A stretch of 10,377 nt of DNA from Ruminiclostridium sp. (GCA_017550775.1 JAFZOA010000205.1:1-10377), one strand, 5' to 3'. Counted from the first letter of the stretch, positions 1 through 6,682 are shown. Numbers and translations are program-made. The notes: generated from the letters alone by a model not told the origin.

Positions 1-17
1 CCACACTCTCACTCATT

Positions 18-23
18 TGTCAA
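18..23 (-). promoter_or_regulatory. Second -35 box (TTGACA), tandem promoter cut by the window edge
   Basis: The minus strand carries a second TTGACA here, 109 bases downstream of the first one and in a similar context (A-rich run, then GTACTTGACAAATGA; the first reads GTATTGACAAACGA). Exactly 17 bases remain to position 1, so the -10 hexamer would be the first six bases outside the window. Two strong promoters in tandem are typical of rRNA or tRNA operons in Firmicutes. The identity of the transcript is inference. Confidence 0.55.
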
Positions 24-103
24 GTACTTTTTTCAATTTTTTTGAAAAATTTTTTCGCTGCCTTTCGACAGCCGCTTGACACTTTTTTGAGTGGAACTTG
101 CTC

Positions 104-132
104 ATTATATCACAACTATCTTCGTTTGTCAA
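104..132 (-). promoter_or_regulatory. Consensus sigma-A promoter firing leftward out of the window
   Basis: Read on the minus strand, TTGACA (132 to 127) and TATAAT (109 to 104) are separated by exactly 17 bases. Both hexamers match the vegetative sigma consensus. It lies about 10 bases beyond the U-tract of the leuS terminator, so it starts a separate transcription unit whose gene is outside the window. A T/A-rich stretch just upstream (133-149) could act as an UP element. Confidence 0.85.
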
Positions 133-141
133 TACCTTTTT

Positions 142-187
142 AAAAAAATATTCCCCGTTTTGGAAAAAATTTTCCTTAACGGGGAAT
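142..187 (-). terminator. Rho-independent terminator of leuS
   Basis: A perfect 10-bp inverted repeat (ATTCCCCGTT at 150-159, AACGGGGAAT at 178-187) surrounds a second small inverted repeat (GGAAAA at 162-167, TTTTCC at 170-175). On the minus strand the stem is followed by seven Ts (148 to 142). It starts four bases after the leuS stop codon and closes that transcript. The plus strand has As after its stem, so the terminator acts on the leftward transcript. Confidence 0.92.
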
Positions 188-191
188 GATG

Positions 192-2594
192 TTACTTTAT
201 AACAATATTAACAAGCTTCTTGGGGACCGCGATCTTCTTAACTATCGTCTTTCCTTCAACAAGCGGTCTGATCGTCTCATTGTCGAGCGCCGCCGCGATC
301 ATAGCGTCCTGATCTGCGTCTGCCGGAACATTGAGCTTTGCGCGAACCTTGCCGTTGATCTGAACAACGATCTCTATCTCGTCATCCACGCAAAGCGCCT
401 CGTCGTATGTCACCCAGTTCTGCTCGGAAAGGATGCCGCCGAAGATGTTATTGTACATCTCCTCGGTGATGTGCGGAGCAAACGGGTTGAGCATAATGAG
501 AAGCGAGCGCATCTCGCCCTTTGTGATGCTCCCCTTGTCTGCGATCTGATTGAGCAGGGTCATCATCGCAGCGACAGCCGTGTTGAATTTGAGCTGCTCG
601 ATATCGGCGGATACCTTTTTAATAGTACGGTGGAACGCCGCGGACAGCTCCTTGCTGTACCCCTCGTCGTCGGTGAGGTTATCCTGCAATGCCCAGATGC
701 GTTCGAGGAAGCGCTTACAGCCCTTGAGACTGCTCTCGCTCCACGGAGCCGCCTGCTCATAGTCGCCCATGAACAGAACATAAACTCTCAGAACGTCCGC
801 GCCGTACTCATCCACCACATCGTTGGGGTCAACGACGTTTCCGCGGGATTTGCTCATCTTCACTCCGTCCGGACCAAGTATAAGCCCCTGTGCGGTACGT
901 TTTGCGTACGGTTCCGCAACCGGGACCTCGCCGATGTCGTAGAGGAAGCGGTGCCAGAAGCGCGAGTAGATAAGGTGGCGGGTAACGTGCTCCATACCGC
1001 CGTTGTACCAGTCAACAGGGAGCCAGTATTTCAGAGCCTCCTGCGAAGCGAGCGCCTTGTCGTTGTGCGGGTCACAGTAGCGCAGGAAGTACCACGACGA
1101 ACCTGCCCACTGCGGCATGGTGTCTGTTTCGCGCTTAGCGTCGCCGCCACACTTCGGACACTTGCAGTTCACGAAGCTGTCTATCTTCGCAAGCGGGCTC
1201 TCGCCGTCCTGACCGGGCTGGAAATTCTCCACCGGCGGGAGCTTCAGCGGAAGCTCTTCATACGGCACGGCTACCATTCCGCATTTCGGGCAGTGAACGA
1301 TCGGGATAGGTTCGCCCCAGTAGCGCTGACGGTTGAAAGCCCAGTCCTTCATCTTGTACTGCACGCCGGCTTCGCCCACGCCCTTTGCTTCGAGCACGCC
1401 GAGTATCTTCGCGATAGCGTCCTTCTTGTTGGTGATGCCGTTGAGCTCGCCGGAGTTCACCATTTCGCCGTCGCCGGTGTATGCCTCCTTGGAGATGTCG
1501 CCGCCCTTGATGACCTCGATTATCGGAATACCGAACTTTGTGGCAAACTCATAGTCACGCGTATCGTGCGCCGGTACCGCCATGATAGCGCCGGTACCGT
1601 AGCCCATCATAACGTAGTCTGAAATGTAGATCGGTATTTCGGTGTCGTTGACGGGGTTGATAGCGGTAAGTCCGTCTATGCGCACGCCGGTCTTGTCCTT
1701 TACGAGCTGAGTACGCTCGAACTCACTCTTCTTTGCACACTCTTCCTTGTACGCGTCGAGTTCTGCTATATTATTAATAGTATCCCTGTACTTTTCAATC
1801 ATCGGGTGTTCGGGCGCCATTACCATGAAGGTAACGCCGTAAAGCGTATCGGGACGGGTAGTGTATATTTTCAGCTCCTCGCCGTTCTCCTTGATCCTGA
1901 ACTTCACGAATGCGCCGGTGGACTTGCCTATCCAGTTCTCCTGCTGGAGCTTTATGTTCGGGAGGAAGTCAACCTCGTCGAGACCCTGGAGCAGCTTGTC
2001 TGCGTACTCGGTTATGCGCAGGTACCATACCTCCTTCTCCTTCTGGATAATGTCGGAGTGGCACACATCGCACTTGCCACCCTGGGAATCCTCGTTCGAG
2101 AGTACGACCTTGCAGCTCGGGCAGTAGTTGACGAGAGTTCTGTCGCGGAACACGAGTCCCTTCTCAAACATTTTGAGGAAGATCCACTGAGTCCACTTGT
2201 AATATCCTTCGTCGGTGGTATCCACAACGCGCGACCAGTCGAAGGAGAATCCTACCTTGCGGAGCTGACCGGTGAACTTCTTGATGTTGTTGTCGGTGAC
2301 CTGACGCGGGTGAACGCCGGTCTTGATCGCGGTGTTCTCGGTGGGAAGTCCGTAAGCGTCAAAGCCTATGGGGAACAGTACGTTGTAGCCTTCGAGTCTG
2401 CGCTTTCTGCTTACAACTTCAAGTCCGGAGTAAGCTTTGATGTGTCCGACGTGCATACCTGCGCCCGACGGATAGGGGAACTCAACAAGCGCGTAAAACT
2501 TAGGCTTCGGACTTCCTGTCTCTGCCTTGAAGCTCTCGTGCTCGTCCCAGTATTTCTGCCATTTTGGTTCGATCTCTCTAAAATCGTACTTCAT
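192..2594 (-). CDS. leuS: Leucine--tRNA ligase (class I leucyl-tRNA synthetase)
   Basis: This enzyme charges tRNA-Leu with leucine using ATP in the cytoplasm. The 800-residue protein is full length for bacterial LeuS. Visible are the HIGH-type motif HVGH (48-51), a CxxC pair of zinc-ribbon type (C158/C161 with C175/C178), the CP1 editing domain with TTRPDT (245-250) and GTGAIMAVPAHDTRD (333-347, carrying the conserved editing aspartates), a second CxxC pair (C435/C438 with C479/C482), the WAGSSWYFLRY block (496-506) and KMSKS (579-583), followed by the anticodon-binding domain. The start is set by an AGAAAGGA ribosome site at 2605-2612, ten bases before ATG. It follows galM by 85 bases on the same strand and ends in its own terminator. 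The leader is too short for a T-box, a common control of leuS in Firmicutes. Long open frames on the opposite strand are shadows of its codon use. Confidence 0.99.
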   Translation of the reverse strand: MKYDFREIEPKWQKYWDEHESFKAETGSPKPKFYALVEFPYPSGAGMHVGHIKAYSGLEVVSRKRRLEGYNVLFPIGFDAYGLPTENTAIKTGVHPRQVTDNNIKKFTGQLRKVGFSFDWSRVVDTTDEGYYKWTQWIFLKMFEKGLVFRDRTLVNYCPSCKVVLSNEDSQGGKCDVCHSDIIQKEKEVWYLRITEYADKLLQGLDEVDFLPNIKLQQENWIGKSTGAFVKFRIKENGEELKIYTTRPDTLYGVTFMVMAPEHPMIEKYRDTINNIAELDAYKEECAKKSEFERTQLVKDKTGVRIDGLTAINPVNDTEIPIYISDYVMMGYGTGAIMAVPAHDTRDYEFATKFGIPIIEVIKGGDISKEAYTGDGEMVNSGELNGITNKKDAIAKILGVLEAKGVGEAGVQYKMKDWAFNRQRYWGEPIPIVHCPKCGMVAVPYEELPLKLPPVENFQPGQDGESPLAKIDSFVNCKCPKCGGDAKRETDTMPQWAGSSWYFLRYCDPHNDKALASQEALKYWLPVDWYNGGMEHVTRHLIYSRFWHRFLYDIGEVPVAEPYAKRTAQGLILGPDGVKMSKSRGNVVDPNDVVDEYGADVLRVYVLFMGDYEQAAPWSESSLKGCKRFLERIWALQDNLTDDEGYSKELSAAFHRTIKKVSADIEQLKFNTAVAAMMTLLNQIADKGSITKGEMRSLLIMLNPFAPHITEEMYNNIFGGILSEQNWVTYDEALCVDDEIEIVVQINGKVRAKLNVPADADQDAMIAAALDNETIRPLVEGKTIVKKIAVPKKLVNIVIK

Positions 2595-2666
2595 TTGTTG
2601 TTTGTCCTTTCTTCTGTATATAGATATGGCTGGTATCTCCCTACCGTTGATAGATGAGGAGATAAA

Positions 2667-2685
2667 AAATCACATGATCTTATTG
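2667..2685. repeat. Palindrome copy in the galM-leuS junction
   Basis: AAATCACAT-G-ATCTTATTG overlaps the galM stop codon. It differs from the copy at 6785-6803 at only two of 19 positions. This is the only copy seen outside the gene-free region. With one example here, chance resemblance cannot be excluded. Confidence 0.45.
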
Positions 2686-3705
2686 TCTTACCCCGAACTT
2701 ATAGATCGTGGTGAAGTTATACTCCTCTCCCTTTTTGAGAACGCAGTCGGGGAAGTTCGGCTGGTTCGGTGAGTCGGGAGCGTACTGGCTTTCGAGGCAA
2801 AGCGCGGTCTGTATCTTCATCATAGCGCCGTCCTTGCCGATCTCGCCCTGTAAACCGATAGCGGTGTAGAACTGGATAGCGGGCTTGTCCGTGGAGACTG
2901 TCATCTCGCGGCCTGTGTTGGGATCGTAAACTGTAGCCGCGACTCTCATAACATGAGGATCGCCGAGCATGAAGTTGTGGTCATATCCGATGATATCGCT
3001 CTGGTCAAGGTCGCGGCAGATAGCCTTGGGCTGTCTGAAATCGAACACTGTGCCCTCTACGGGAGCGATCTCGCCGGTCGGGATAAGCGACGAGTCAACG
3101 GGTGTGTAGGTCTCTGCGTTGATCTGAACTATCTGGCTGAGCACGGAGCCCGAGTGTATGCCGCCGATGTTGAAGTAAGCGTGGTTGGTAAGGTTCACTA
3201 TCGTATCCGCGTCGGAGCAGCCCTTGTATTCAAGCTTGAGCTCGTTATCCTCGGTGAGCGTGTAGGTGCAGGTGACTTTGAGGTTTCCCGGGAAATTCTC
3301 TTCTCCGTCGGGGCTGAAATAACCGAAGGTCACGCTGTTGTCGGTGGTGGCGTCAACAGTCCACACTCTCTTGTTGAATCCGACGATACCTCCGTGCAGG
3401 CAGTTGCTGCCCTCGTTCGAGCGGAGCTGTATCTTCTCGCCGTTAAGGGTGAACTCGGAGTTCGCGATGCGGTTTGCGTATCTTCCGATGAGAGCGCCCT
3501 GAGAGGACGTGCCGTTGACGTACCCTTCGAGGTCGTCGTAGCCGAGTACAACGTCGTCAACATTTCCGTCCTTGTCGGGAACGAGAATGCTTACTATCGC
3601 GCCGCTGTAGTTGGTAAGCTTCACGGTCATGCCCTTGCTGTTTTTGAGCGTGAACAGGAATACCTTGTAGCCGTCCGTCATTCCGAATACTTCTTTTTCG
3701 ATCAT
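2680..3705 (-). CDS. galM: Aldose 1-epimerase (galactose mutarotase)
   Basis: GalM interconverts the alpha and beta anomers of galactose, glucose and related sugars, feeding the Leloir pathway in the cytoplasm. The 341-residue protein has the family length and all expected landmarks: NYSGAIVSILVPDKDG (32-47), the NCLHGG motif with catalytic His104, NHAYFNIGG with His175, the substrate-binding Asp242 in YDHNF, and the catalytic base Glu305 in the LCLESQ block, followed by PDSPNQPNFPD (310-320). The ATG at 3705 is preceded by GAAAGGCAAGG, about ten bases away, and gives the standard family N-terminus. No galK, galT or sugar transporter lies next to it, so the substrate cannot be narrowed from context. 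It sits between the MBOAT gene (93 bases upstream) and leuS (85 bases downstream), probably transcribed with one or both. Nothing looks damaged. Confidence 0.96.
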   Translation of the reverse strand: MIEKEVFGMTDGYKVFLFTLKNSKGMTVKLTNYSGAIVSILVPDKDGNVDDVVLGYDDLEGYVNGTSSQGALIGRYANRIANSEFTLNGEKIQLRSNEGSNCLHGGIVGFNKRVWTVDATTDNSVTFGYFSPDGEENFPGNLKVTCTYTLTEDNELKLEYKGCSDADTIVNLTNHAYFNIGGIHSGSVLSQIVQINAETYTPVDSSLIPTGEIAPVEGTVFDFRQPKAICRDLDQSDIIGYDHNFMLGDPHVMRVAATVYDPNTGREMTVSTDKPAIQFYTAIGLQGEIGKDGAMMKIQTALCLESQYAPDSPNQPNFPDCVLKKGEEYNFTTIYKFGVRQ

Positions 3706-3748
3706 GTCAAAATACCTTGCCTTTCAATGGTTTTATTATCAGGCGGCC

Positions 3749-3769
3749 GATAAACGAGCTCCGCTTATC
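3749..3769 (-). other. Small hairpin in the MBOAT-galM gap, no U-tract
   Basis: On the minus-strand RNA an 8-bp stem (complements of 3762-3769 and 3749-3756, one G-U pair) closes a five-base loop. No run of Us follows, so it is not a convincing terminator. It could slow or partly attenuate read-through into galM, or be chance. Confidence 0.3.
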
Positions 3770-3798
3770 ATCGCCTTAAAGTTCATAGGTCCTGTTTC

Positions 3799-5214
3799 TC
3801 AGAACTGCCAGTAGAGGAACGGGTTGTTGGTGCTGTTGACAAGCAGCAGCGTGCTTGTCGCGAGGATCAGTATATTGCACACCACGGTGGAAACGCCGAT
3901 AGCGTTCTGTCCCGCGTTGCTCGTCTGGAGCTTTGTCCTGAGCCACGGTATGAGGGGCGTGCTGAAAACAAGTGCGGCGCAGATGATGAAGATGTTGTTC
4001 ATGAACGAGGTCTGAGTGCCGATGTCGATCATGGGGTTGCCGTTTGCGCCGACGAGGTTGCCGAAGAATGTACCGAGTGCAGTAAGTCCGCCGGATGCGT
4101 CATTGAAGTAGAAGATGCCGAAGCCGACCACGATTATGAGCTTGGCGTAGATGTGCATTATTACTCCCGGTATTTTTTTCAGCCGCTTGCTTCCGATTAG
4201 ACGCTCGATGAAAATGAACACTCCGAAGTAAAGACCCCAGATGATGTAGTTCCAGCTCGCCCCGTGCCAGAAGCCGGTGCAGAACCATACGAGGAAAAGA
4301 CTCGCGTACTGTCTGCGCTTGCCGAAGATCGGAACGTAAAGCCGGTAGTCGCGGAAGAACGTTCCGAGCGAGATATGCCAGCGCTGCCAGAACTCGGTGA
4401 TGTTTTTGGAAACGAACGGATAGCGGAAGTTCTCGTCGAAGTGGAACCCGAATATCCGCCCGAGCCCTATCGCCATGTCGGAGTAGCCGGAGAAGTCGAA
4501 GTAAACGTACAGCGCGTAAAGGATCACCGCGTACCATGTTCCCGCGACGGAGAGGGTGCTAAGGTCGCCGCCGAAGTATTTTTCAACTATCGCGTAAAGG
4601 CTGTTCGCGAGTATCACCTTCTTGCCGAAGCCGAAGATAAAGCGGGTGATACCGGTGCTTATGTCGTCGGCTGTGGAGCGGCGCTTGTTGATCTCGGCGG
4701 AGATCGTGTTGTAACGCACTATCGGCCCTGCGACGAGCTGCGGGAACAGCGAGATGTAAAGCATGAGCTTGAGGAAGTTCTTCTGCACCTCCACCTTGCC
4801 CCAGTACACGTCCATGATGTAGGAGATGATCTGGAAGGTGTAGAAGCTGATACCGATAGGAAGGACGATGTGGGGTAAGGGTATGTCAAGCCCGAACCAG
4901 CTGTTGAGGTTGCCGACGAAGAAGTCGGTGTACTTGAACACGGCGAGCATACCGAGACTGAAAACGAGCGAGCCGGCGACAAAGACTTTTGAGAGGGTCT
5001 TGCCCCGGAACTTGTCGATGAGCCGCCCGAACACATAGTTGACGATAATGCTTCCGAGCAGAAGCCCGAGCCAGACGGGGTTGCTCCACGCGTAGAAGAT
5101 CAGGGAAAAGAGGATCAGAACGATGTTTCTGTAAACAGTCTTCTTGCTTATAAAGTAAATGGGGATCAGTGCCGCCATAAAGATATAAACAAAAAGCAGG
5201 TCGGTAAATTTCAT
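3799..5214 (-). CDS. MBOAT-family O-acyltransferase (AlgI-like)
   Basis: This is a polytopic membrane protein of the MBOAT family, which moves acyl groups, usually acetyl, across or onto the outer face of the membrane for polysaccharide or teichoic-acid decoration. The 471 residues form roughly ten or more hydrophobic segments. AlgI-type signatures are FYTFQIISYIMDVYWGK (124-140), FPQLVAGPIVRY (157-168), DFSGYSDMAIGLGRIFGF (240-257), NITEFWQRWHISLGTFFRDY (271-290, His280) and WHGASWN (316-322) with His317, the expected catalytic histidine. It ends in the typical NPFLYWQF. GGAGAT lies five bases before the ATG, and a good promoter lies 34 bases upstream. AlgI-type genes usually sit beside an AlgJ/DltD/DHHW-like partner; none is present on either side, so the acceptor is unknown. 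DltB is an alternative relative, but no dlt genes are here. Confidence 0.95.
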   Translation of the reverse strand: MKFTDLLFVYIFMAALIPIYFISKKTVYRNIVLILFSLIFYAWSNPVWLGLLLGSIIVNYVFGRLIDKFRGKTLSKVFVAGSLVFSLGMLAVFKYTDFFVGNLNSWFGLDIPLPHIVLPIGISFYTFQIISYIMDVYWGKVEVQKNFLKLMLYISLFPQLVAGPIVRYNTISAEINKRRSTADDISTGITRFIFGFGKKVILANSLYAIVEKYFGGDLSTLSVAGTWYAVILYALYVYFDFSGYSDMAIGLGRIFGFHFDENFRYPFVSKNITEFWQRWHISLGTFFRDYRLYVPIFGKRRQYASLFLVWFCTGFWHGASWNYIIWGLYFGVFIFIERLIGSKRLKKIPGVIMHIYAKLIIVVGFGIFYFNDASGGLTALGTFFGNLVGANGNPMIDIGTQTSFMNNIFIICAALVFSTPLIPWLRTKLQTSNAGQNAIGVSTVVCNILILATSTLLLVNSTNNPFLYWQF

Positions 5215-5247
5215 TACTTATCTCCATGAATTATATATAATATCTCT

Positions 5248-5276
5248 ATTATACCTTAATATAGTAATATTTGCAA
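5248..5276 (-). promoter_or_regulatory. Promoter of the MBOAT-galM-leuS unit
   Basis: On the minus strand TTGCAA (5276 to 5271, four of six consensus bases) and a perfect TATAAT (5253 to 5248) are 17 bases apart. An A-rich run lies just upstream. The start of transcription would fall near 5241, giving a leader of about 27 bases before the MBOAT ATG. Confidence 0.75.
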
Positions 5277-5283
5277 CTGTTTT

Positions 5284-5305
5284 CCGAAATTTTTTTCGGA
5301 TTTTT
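5284..5305 (+). other. Hairpin with short T-tract, no gene before it
   Basis: CCGAAA (5284-5289) and TTTCGG (5294-5299) form a 6-bp stem with a four-T loop. It is followed by A and five Ts. It resembles a weak plus-strand terminator just beyond the MBOAT promoter, but no rightward gene precedes it. It might stop antisense transcripts, or be chance in AT-rich DNA. Confidence 0.3.
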
Positions 5306-5365
5306 ACACGGTTCCGGGAGAGCAGAGAGGGGTAGCCGTAACGGGCTTCGGCGGAAACTGTGGCG

Positions 5366-5513
5366 AAATGATATTTGGGGCTTTTTCGGCGATATTTTCG
5401 TGCTTTTCGGGCATATTTTGGCTGTTTTCAGCGATATTTTGCCTAAAATCGGGGATGTTTTGCTGTTTTCAAGGCATATTTTTATCCGTACAAACGATGT
5501 TTTGTGAAAAATC
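5366..5513. repeat. Degenerate 21-bp tandem array with phased T-tracts
   Basis: About seven degenerate units follow each other: 5388-5408, 5409-5429, 5430-5450, 5451-5470, 5471-5491 and 5492-5513, with a looser first unit from about 5366. The unit pattern is ggcgaTATTTTngnnnTTTTC. Four-to-five-base T-tracts begin at 5382, 5395, 5404, 5416, 5425, 5437, 5458, 5466 and 5479, averaging about 10.5 bp apart with one skipped turn filled by an A-tract at 5445. Such phasing is known to bend DNA. Two overlapping plus-strand frames stay open only because the unit lacks stops. Confidence 0.65.
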
Positions 5514-5527
5514 GGATGACCTGATTT
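5509..5527. repeat. Palindrome family copy 1
   Basis: AAATCGGAT-G-ACCTGATTT. Extended on the left to TGTGAAAAATC (5503-5513), as in copies 2 to 4. It abuts the end of the 21-bp tandem array. Confidence 0.6.
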
Positions 5528-5552
5528 ATTTGAATTGTGATCGTTCTGTGAA

Positions 5553-5571
5553 AAATCAGATGAAATGAATT
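5553..5571. repeat. Palindrome family copy 2
   Basis: AAATCAGAT-G-AAATGAATT. The left half is perfect and is preceded by TGTGAA; the right half is decayed. It lies 44 bases from copy 1. Confidence 0.5.
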
Positions 5572-5578
5572 ATACCAG

Positions 5579-5658
5579 CAAACCCGCATTAGAAAAGGGT
5601 TTGCGGGCTTTGGTAGTTTTCCGGCGGAAAAAAGCCCCCTTTGGCAGCGTTCCGGCGG
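5579..5658. repeat. Hairpin plus near-identical 20-bp direct repeats
   Basis: CAAACCC (near 5580) pairs with GGGTTTG, or alternatively CCCGC pairs with GCGGG, giving two competing stems. Next come two direct copies of CTTTGGYAGYKTTCCGGCGG at 5608-5627 and 5639-5658, identical at 17 of 20 positions. GGGCTTT and AAAAGCCCCC around them can also pair. This GC-rich block stands out from its AT-rich surroundings and could be a small inserted element or a remnant. The overlapping frame 5565-5870 has no recognisable domain. Confidence 0.45.
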
Positions 5659-5791
5659 CAGATGACACTAAAACAGATGTTGTAAGCAACTACATTGACA
5701 AAATATTAACGATTTTGCAGATATCTTTCCGAGTGCTCAGAAAAATTTCCCGATTTCCGACTCCCCGTTTCCGGAAAACCGGTGGTCCCGA

Positions 5792-5806
5792 TCGGTTCAA
5801 AACCGA
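5792..5806. other. Tight hairpin TCGGTT/AACCGA
   Basis: A perfect 6-bp stem (5792-5797 and 5801-5806) has a three-base loop (CAA). No T-tract follows on either strand. Function unknown. Confidence 0.3.
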
Positions 5807-6016
5807 GCAAACCGGTAGGAAATGTTCGGGCAAAAACCGACTCCTCACAGAGTATTTTTTACCCCGATAACCTTCCTCGTTTTTACAGGCTAACATCATC
5901 CGACTTACCCGCACCGACATCCCACAAGTCAGATCAGGCATCCGTGACGCGATGAAAAACACCTCGGACCGGCTGTCCCGAAACCATAAAAACCGGCTTC
6001 GGGAATGTCCGGCAAA

Positions 6017-6046
6017 TGTGAAAAATCAAGCGGCGTATTTTTCACA
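6017..6046. repeat. Palindrome family copy 3 (longest perfect arms)
   Basis: TGTGAAAAAT (6017-6026) and ATTTTTCACA (6037-6046) are perfect 10-bp arms around a ten-base centre. The family core AAATCAAGC-G-GCGTATTTT occupies 6023-6041; its middle differs from other copies, with change on both sides of the axis. Confidence 0.6.
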
Positions 6047-6071
6047 AAACGTCAATTCGCACTGTTCAAAT

Positions 6072-6094
6072 ACGCACTGTAATAGGAAGTGCGT
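6072..6094. repeat. Inverted repeat ACGCACT/AGTGCGT beside copy 4
   Basis: Perfect 7-bp arms (6072-6078 and 6088-6094) enclose nine bases. The right arm shares its last base with the first base of the next palindrome, so the two RNA hairpins could not both form fully. CGCACTGT also recurs directly at 6058-6065 and 6073-6080. Confidence 0.4.
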
Positions 6095-6124
6095 GTGAAA
6101 AATCAACTGATCTGTATTTTCACA
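6094..6124. repeat. Palindrome family copy 4
   Basis: TGTGAAAA (6094-6101) and TTTTCACA (6117-6124) are perfect 8-bp arms. The core AAATCAACT-G-ATCTGTATT occupies 6100-6118 with the axis at 6109. Confidence 0.6.
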
Positions 6125-6231
6125 TAAGAGGTGTTTTGGCTGTCAGAAAGCGGGTTTTCGGCGCTGTGAGAGAAGATCCGGAGAGCATTTCCCGGGAATA
6201 TAGCTCCCGGACGGGCTATGTTTCGGAGCGA

Positions 6232-6250
6232 AAATCAGATGACCCGATTT
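6232..6250. repeat. Palindrome family copy 5
   Basis: AAATCAGAT-G-ACCCGATTT, flanked by GCGA on the left and TTCGGC on the right. It lacks the TGTG extension of copies 1 to 4. Confidence 0.6.
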
Positions 6251-6283
6251 TTCGGCGCGGGGTGACCGGGTAGTACGAAAGGT

Positions 6284-6329
6284 CATTGTTCATGTTTCAC
6301 AATGTTAGTGAATAAAACAATTCACTTTT
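6284..6329. other. Two adjacent hairpins, the second with a T-run
   Basis: CATTGT (6284-6289) pairs with ACAATG (6299-6304) around nine bases. Immediately after, AGTGAAT (6307-6313) pairs perfectly with ATTCACT (6320-6326) around six bases, with four Ts in a row at 6326-6329. On the plus strand the second looks like a weak AT-rich terminator, but no gene precedes it. Confidence 0.35.
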
Positions 6330-6366
6330 CCGCCGTCTGTGAACGGAGCATCCCCGAATGGCACTT

Positions 6367-6384
6367 AAATGTATGACGTGATTT
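6367..6384. repeat. Possible decayed palindrome family copy
   Basis: AAAT-GTAT-G-ACGTGATTT fits the family if one base is deleted. It is the weakest member and could be chance. Confidence 0.25.
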
Positions 6385-6456
6385 TTGGTTTATTCGTTTT
6401 AAAGCATTATTATAATGAAACGTAACGATGCGTTTACGAAGATATTTTTCTGTCGA

Positions 6457-6518
6457 TGACGCGGATTCAGAGTTGAAAACAGCGTCAGCAAACGGCATTA
6501 TTAAAGCATCTTTTCAAC
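6457..6518 (+). other. Interleaved stems with pseudoknot topology
   Basis: TGACGC (6457-6462) pairs perfectly with GCGTCA (6482-6487). GTTGAAAA (6472-6479) pairs perfectly with TTTTCAAC (6511-6518). The arms interleave as in an H-type pseudoknot with loops of 9, 2 and 23 bases. No coding frame crosses it convincingly. It might mark a structured RNA, but short AT-rich stems can arise by chance. Confidence 0.3.
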
Positions 6519-6578
6519 ACTTTCAACATTAAGACGACAAAATCCGAAATAAAAAGACAAGATTTTGTGATAAAAAAT

Positions 6579-6597
6579 AAATCAAATGACCTTATTT
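6579..6597. repeat. Palindrome family copy 6
   Basis: AAATCAAAT-G-ACCTTATTT in an AT-rich surround. Confidence 0.55.
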
Positions 6598-6654
6598 TTG
6601 TATAATTCGACTCAAAAAGTCCCAAAAGTATTCTATTCCGACAGTTTTTAACAA

Positions 6655-6682
6655 TGTTTACAGGCTTTTCAACCGGTAAACA
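6655..6682. other. Inverted repeat TGTTTAC/GTAAACA
   Basis: Perfect 7-bp arms (6655-6661 and 6676-6682) enclose 14 bases. There is no T-tract. Function unknown. Confidence 0.3.

Noticed and set aside
186..1622. 478-residue open frame on the plus strand opposite leuS
   Set aside because: It lies wholly inside a certain leuS gene, has no ribosome site and no protein-like pattern. It results from the codon use of leuS. The same applies to 1806-2657 plus.
2527..2772. 81-residue plus-strand frame across the galM-leuS gap
   Set aside because: Overlaps the ends of both real genes on the other strand and has no ribosome site or domain.
2953..3753. 266-residue plus-strand frame opposite galM
   Set aside because: Shadow of galM; no recognisable domain, no ribosome site.
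5368..5568. 66-residue frame with a seven-residue IF-rich repeat
   Set aside because: The periodicity comes from the 21-bp DNA repeat. An overlapping frame is equally open, and no ribosome site is present.
5565..5870. 101-residue plus-strand frame in the gene-free region
   Set aside because: It begins inside a palindrome copy, runs through the hairpin/direct-repeat block, lacks a ribosome site and has no recognisable domain. Kept only as part of the repeat observation.
5503..6124. Replication origin with DnaA boxes
   Set aside because: TTTTTCACA-like nine-mers recur, but they differ from TTATCCACA at two positions, and no dnaA, dnaN, gyrB or rpmH lies nearby. An origin is not supported.
6291..6304. 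parS partition site
   Set aside because: Only the first half (TGTTTCAC) matches; the second half of the known palindrome is absent.
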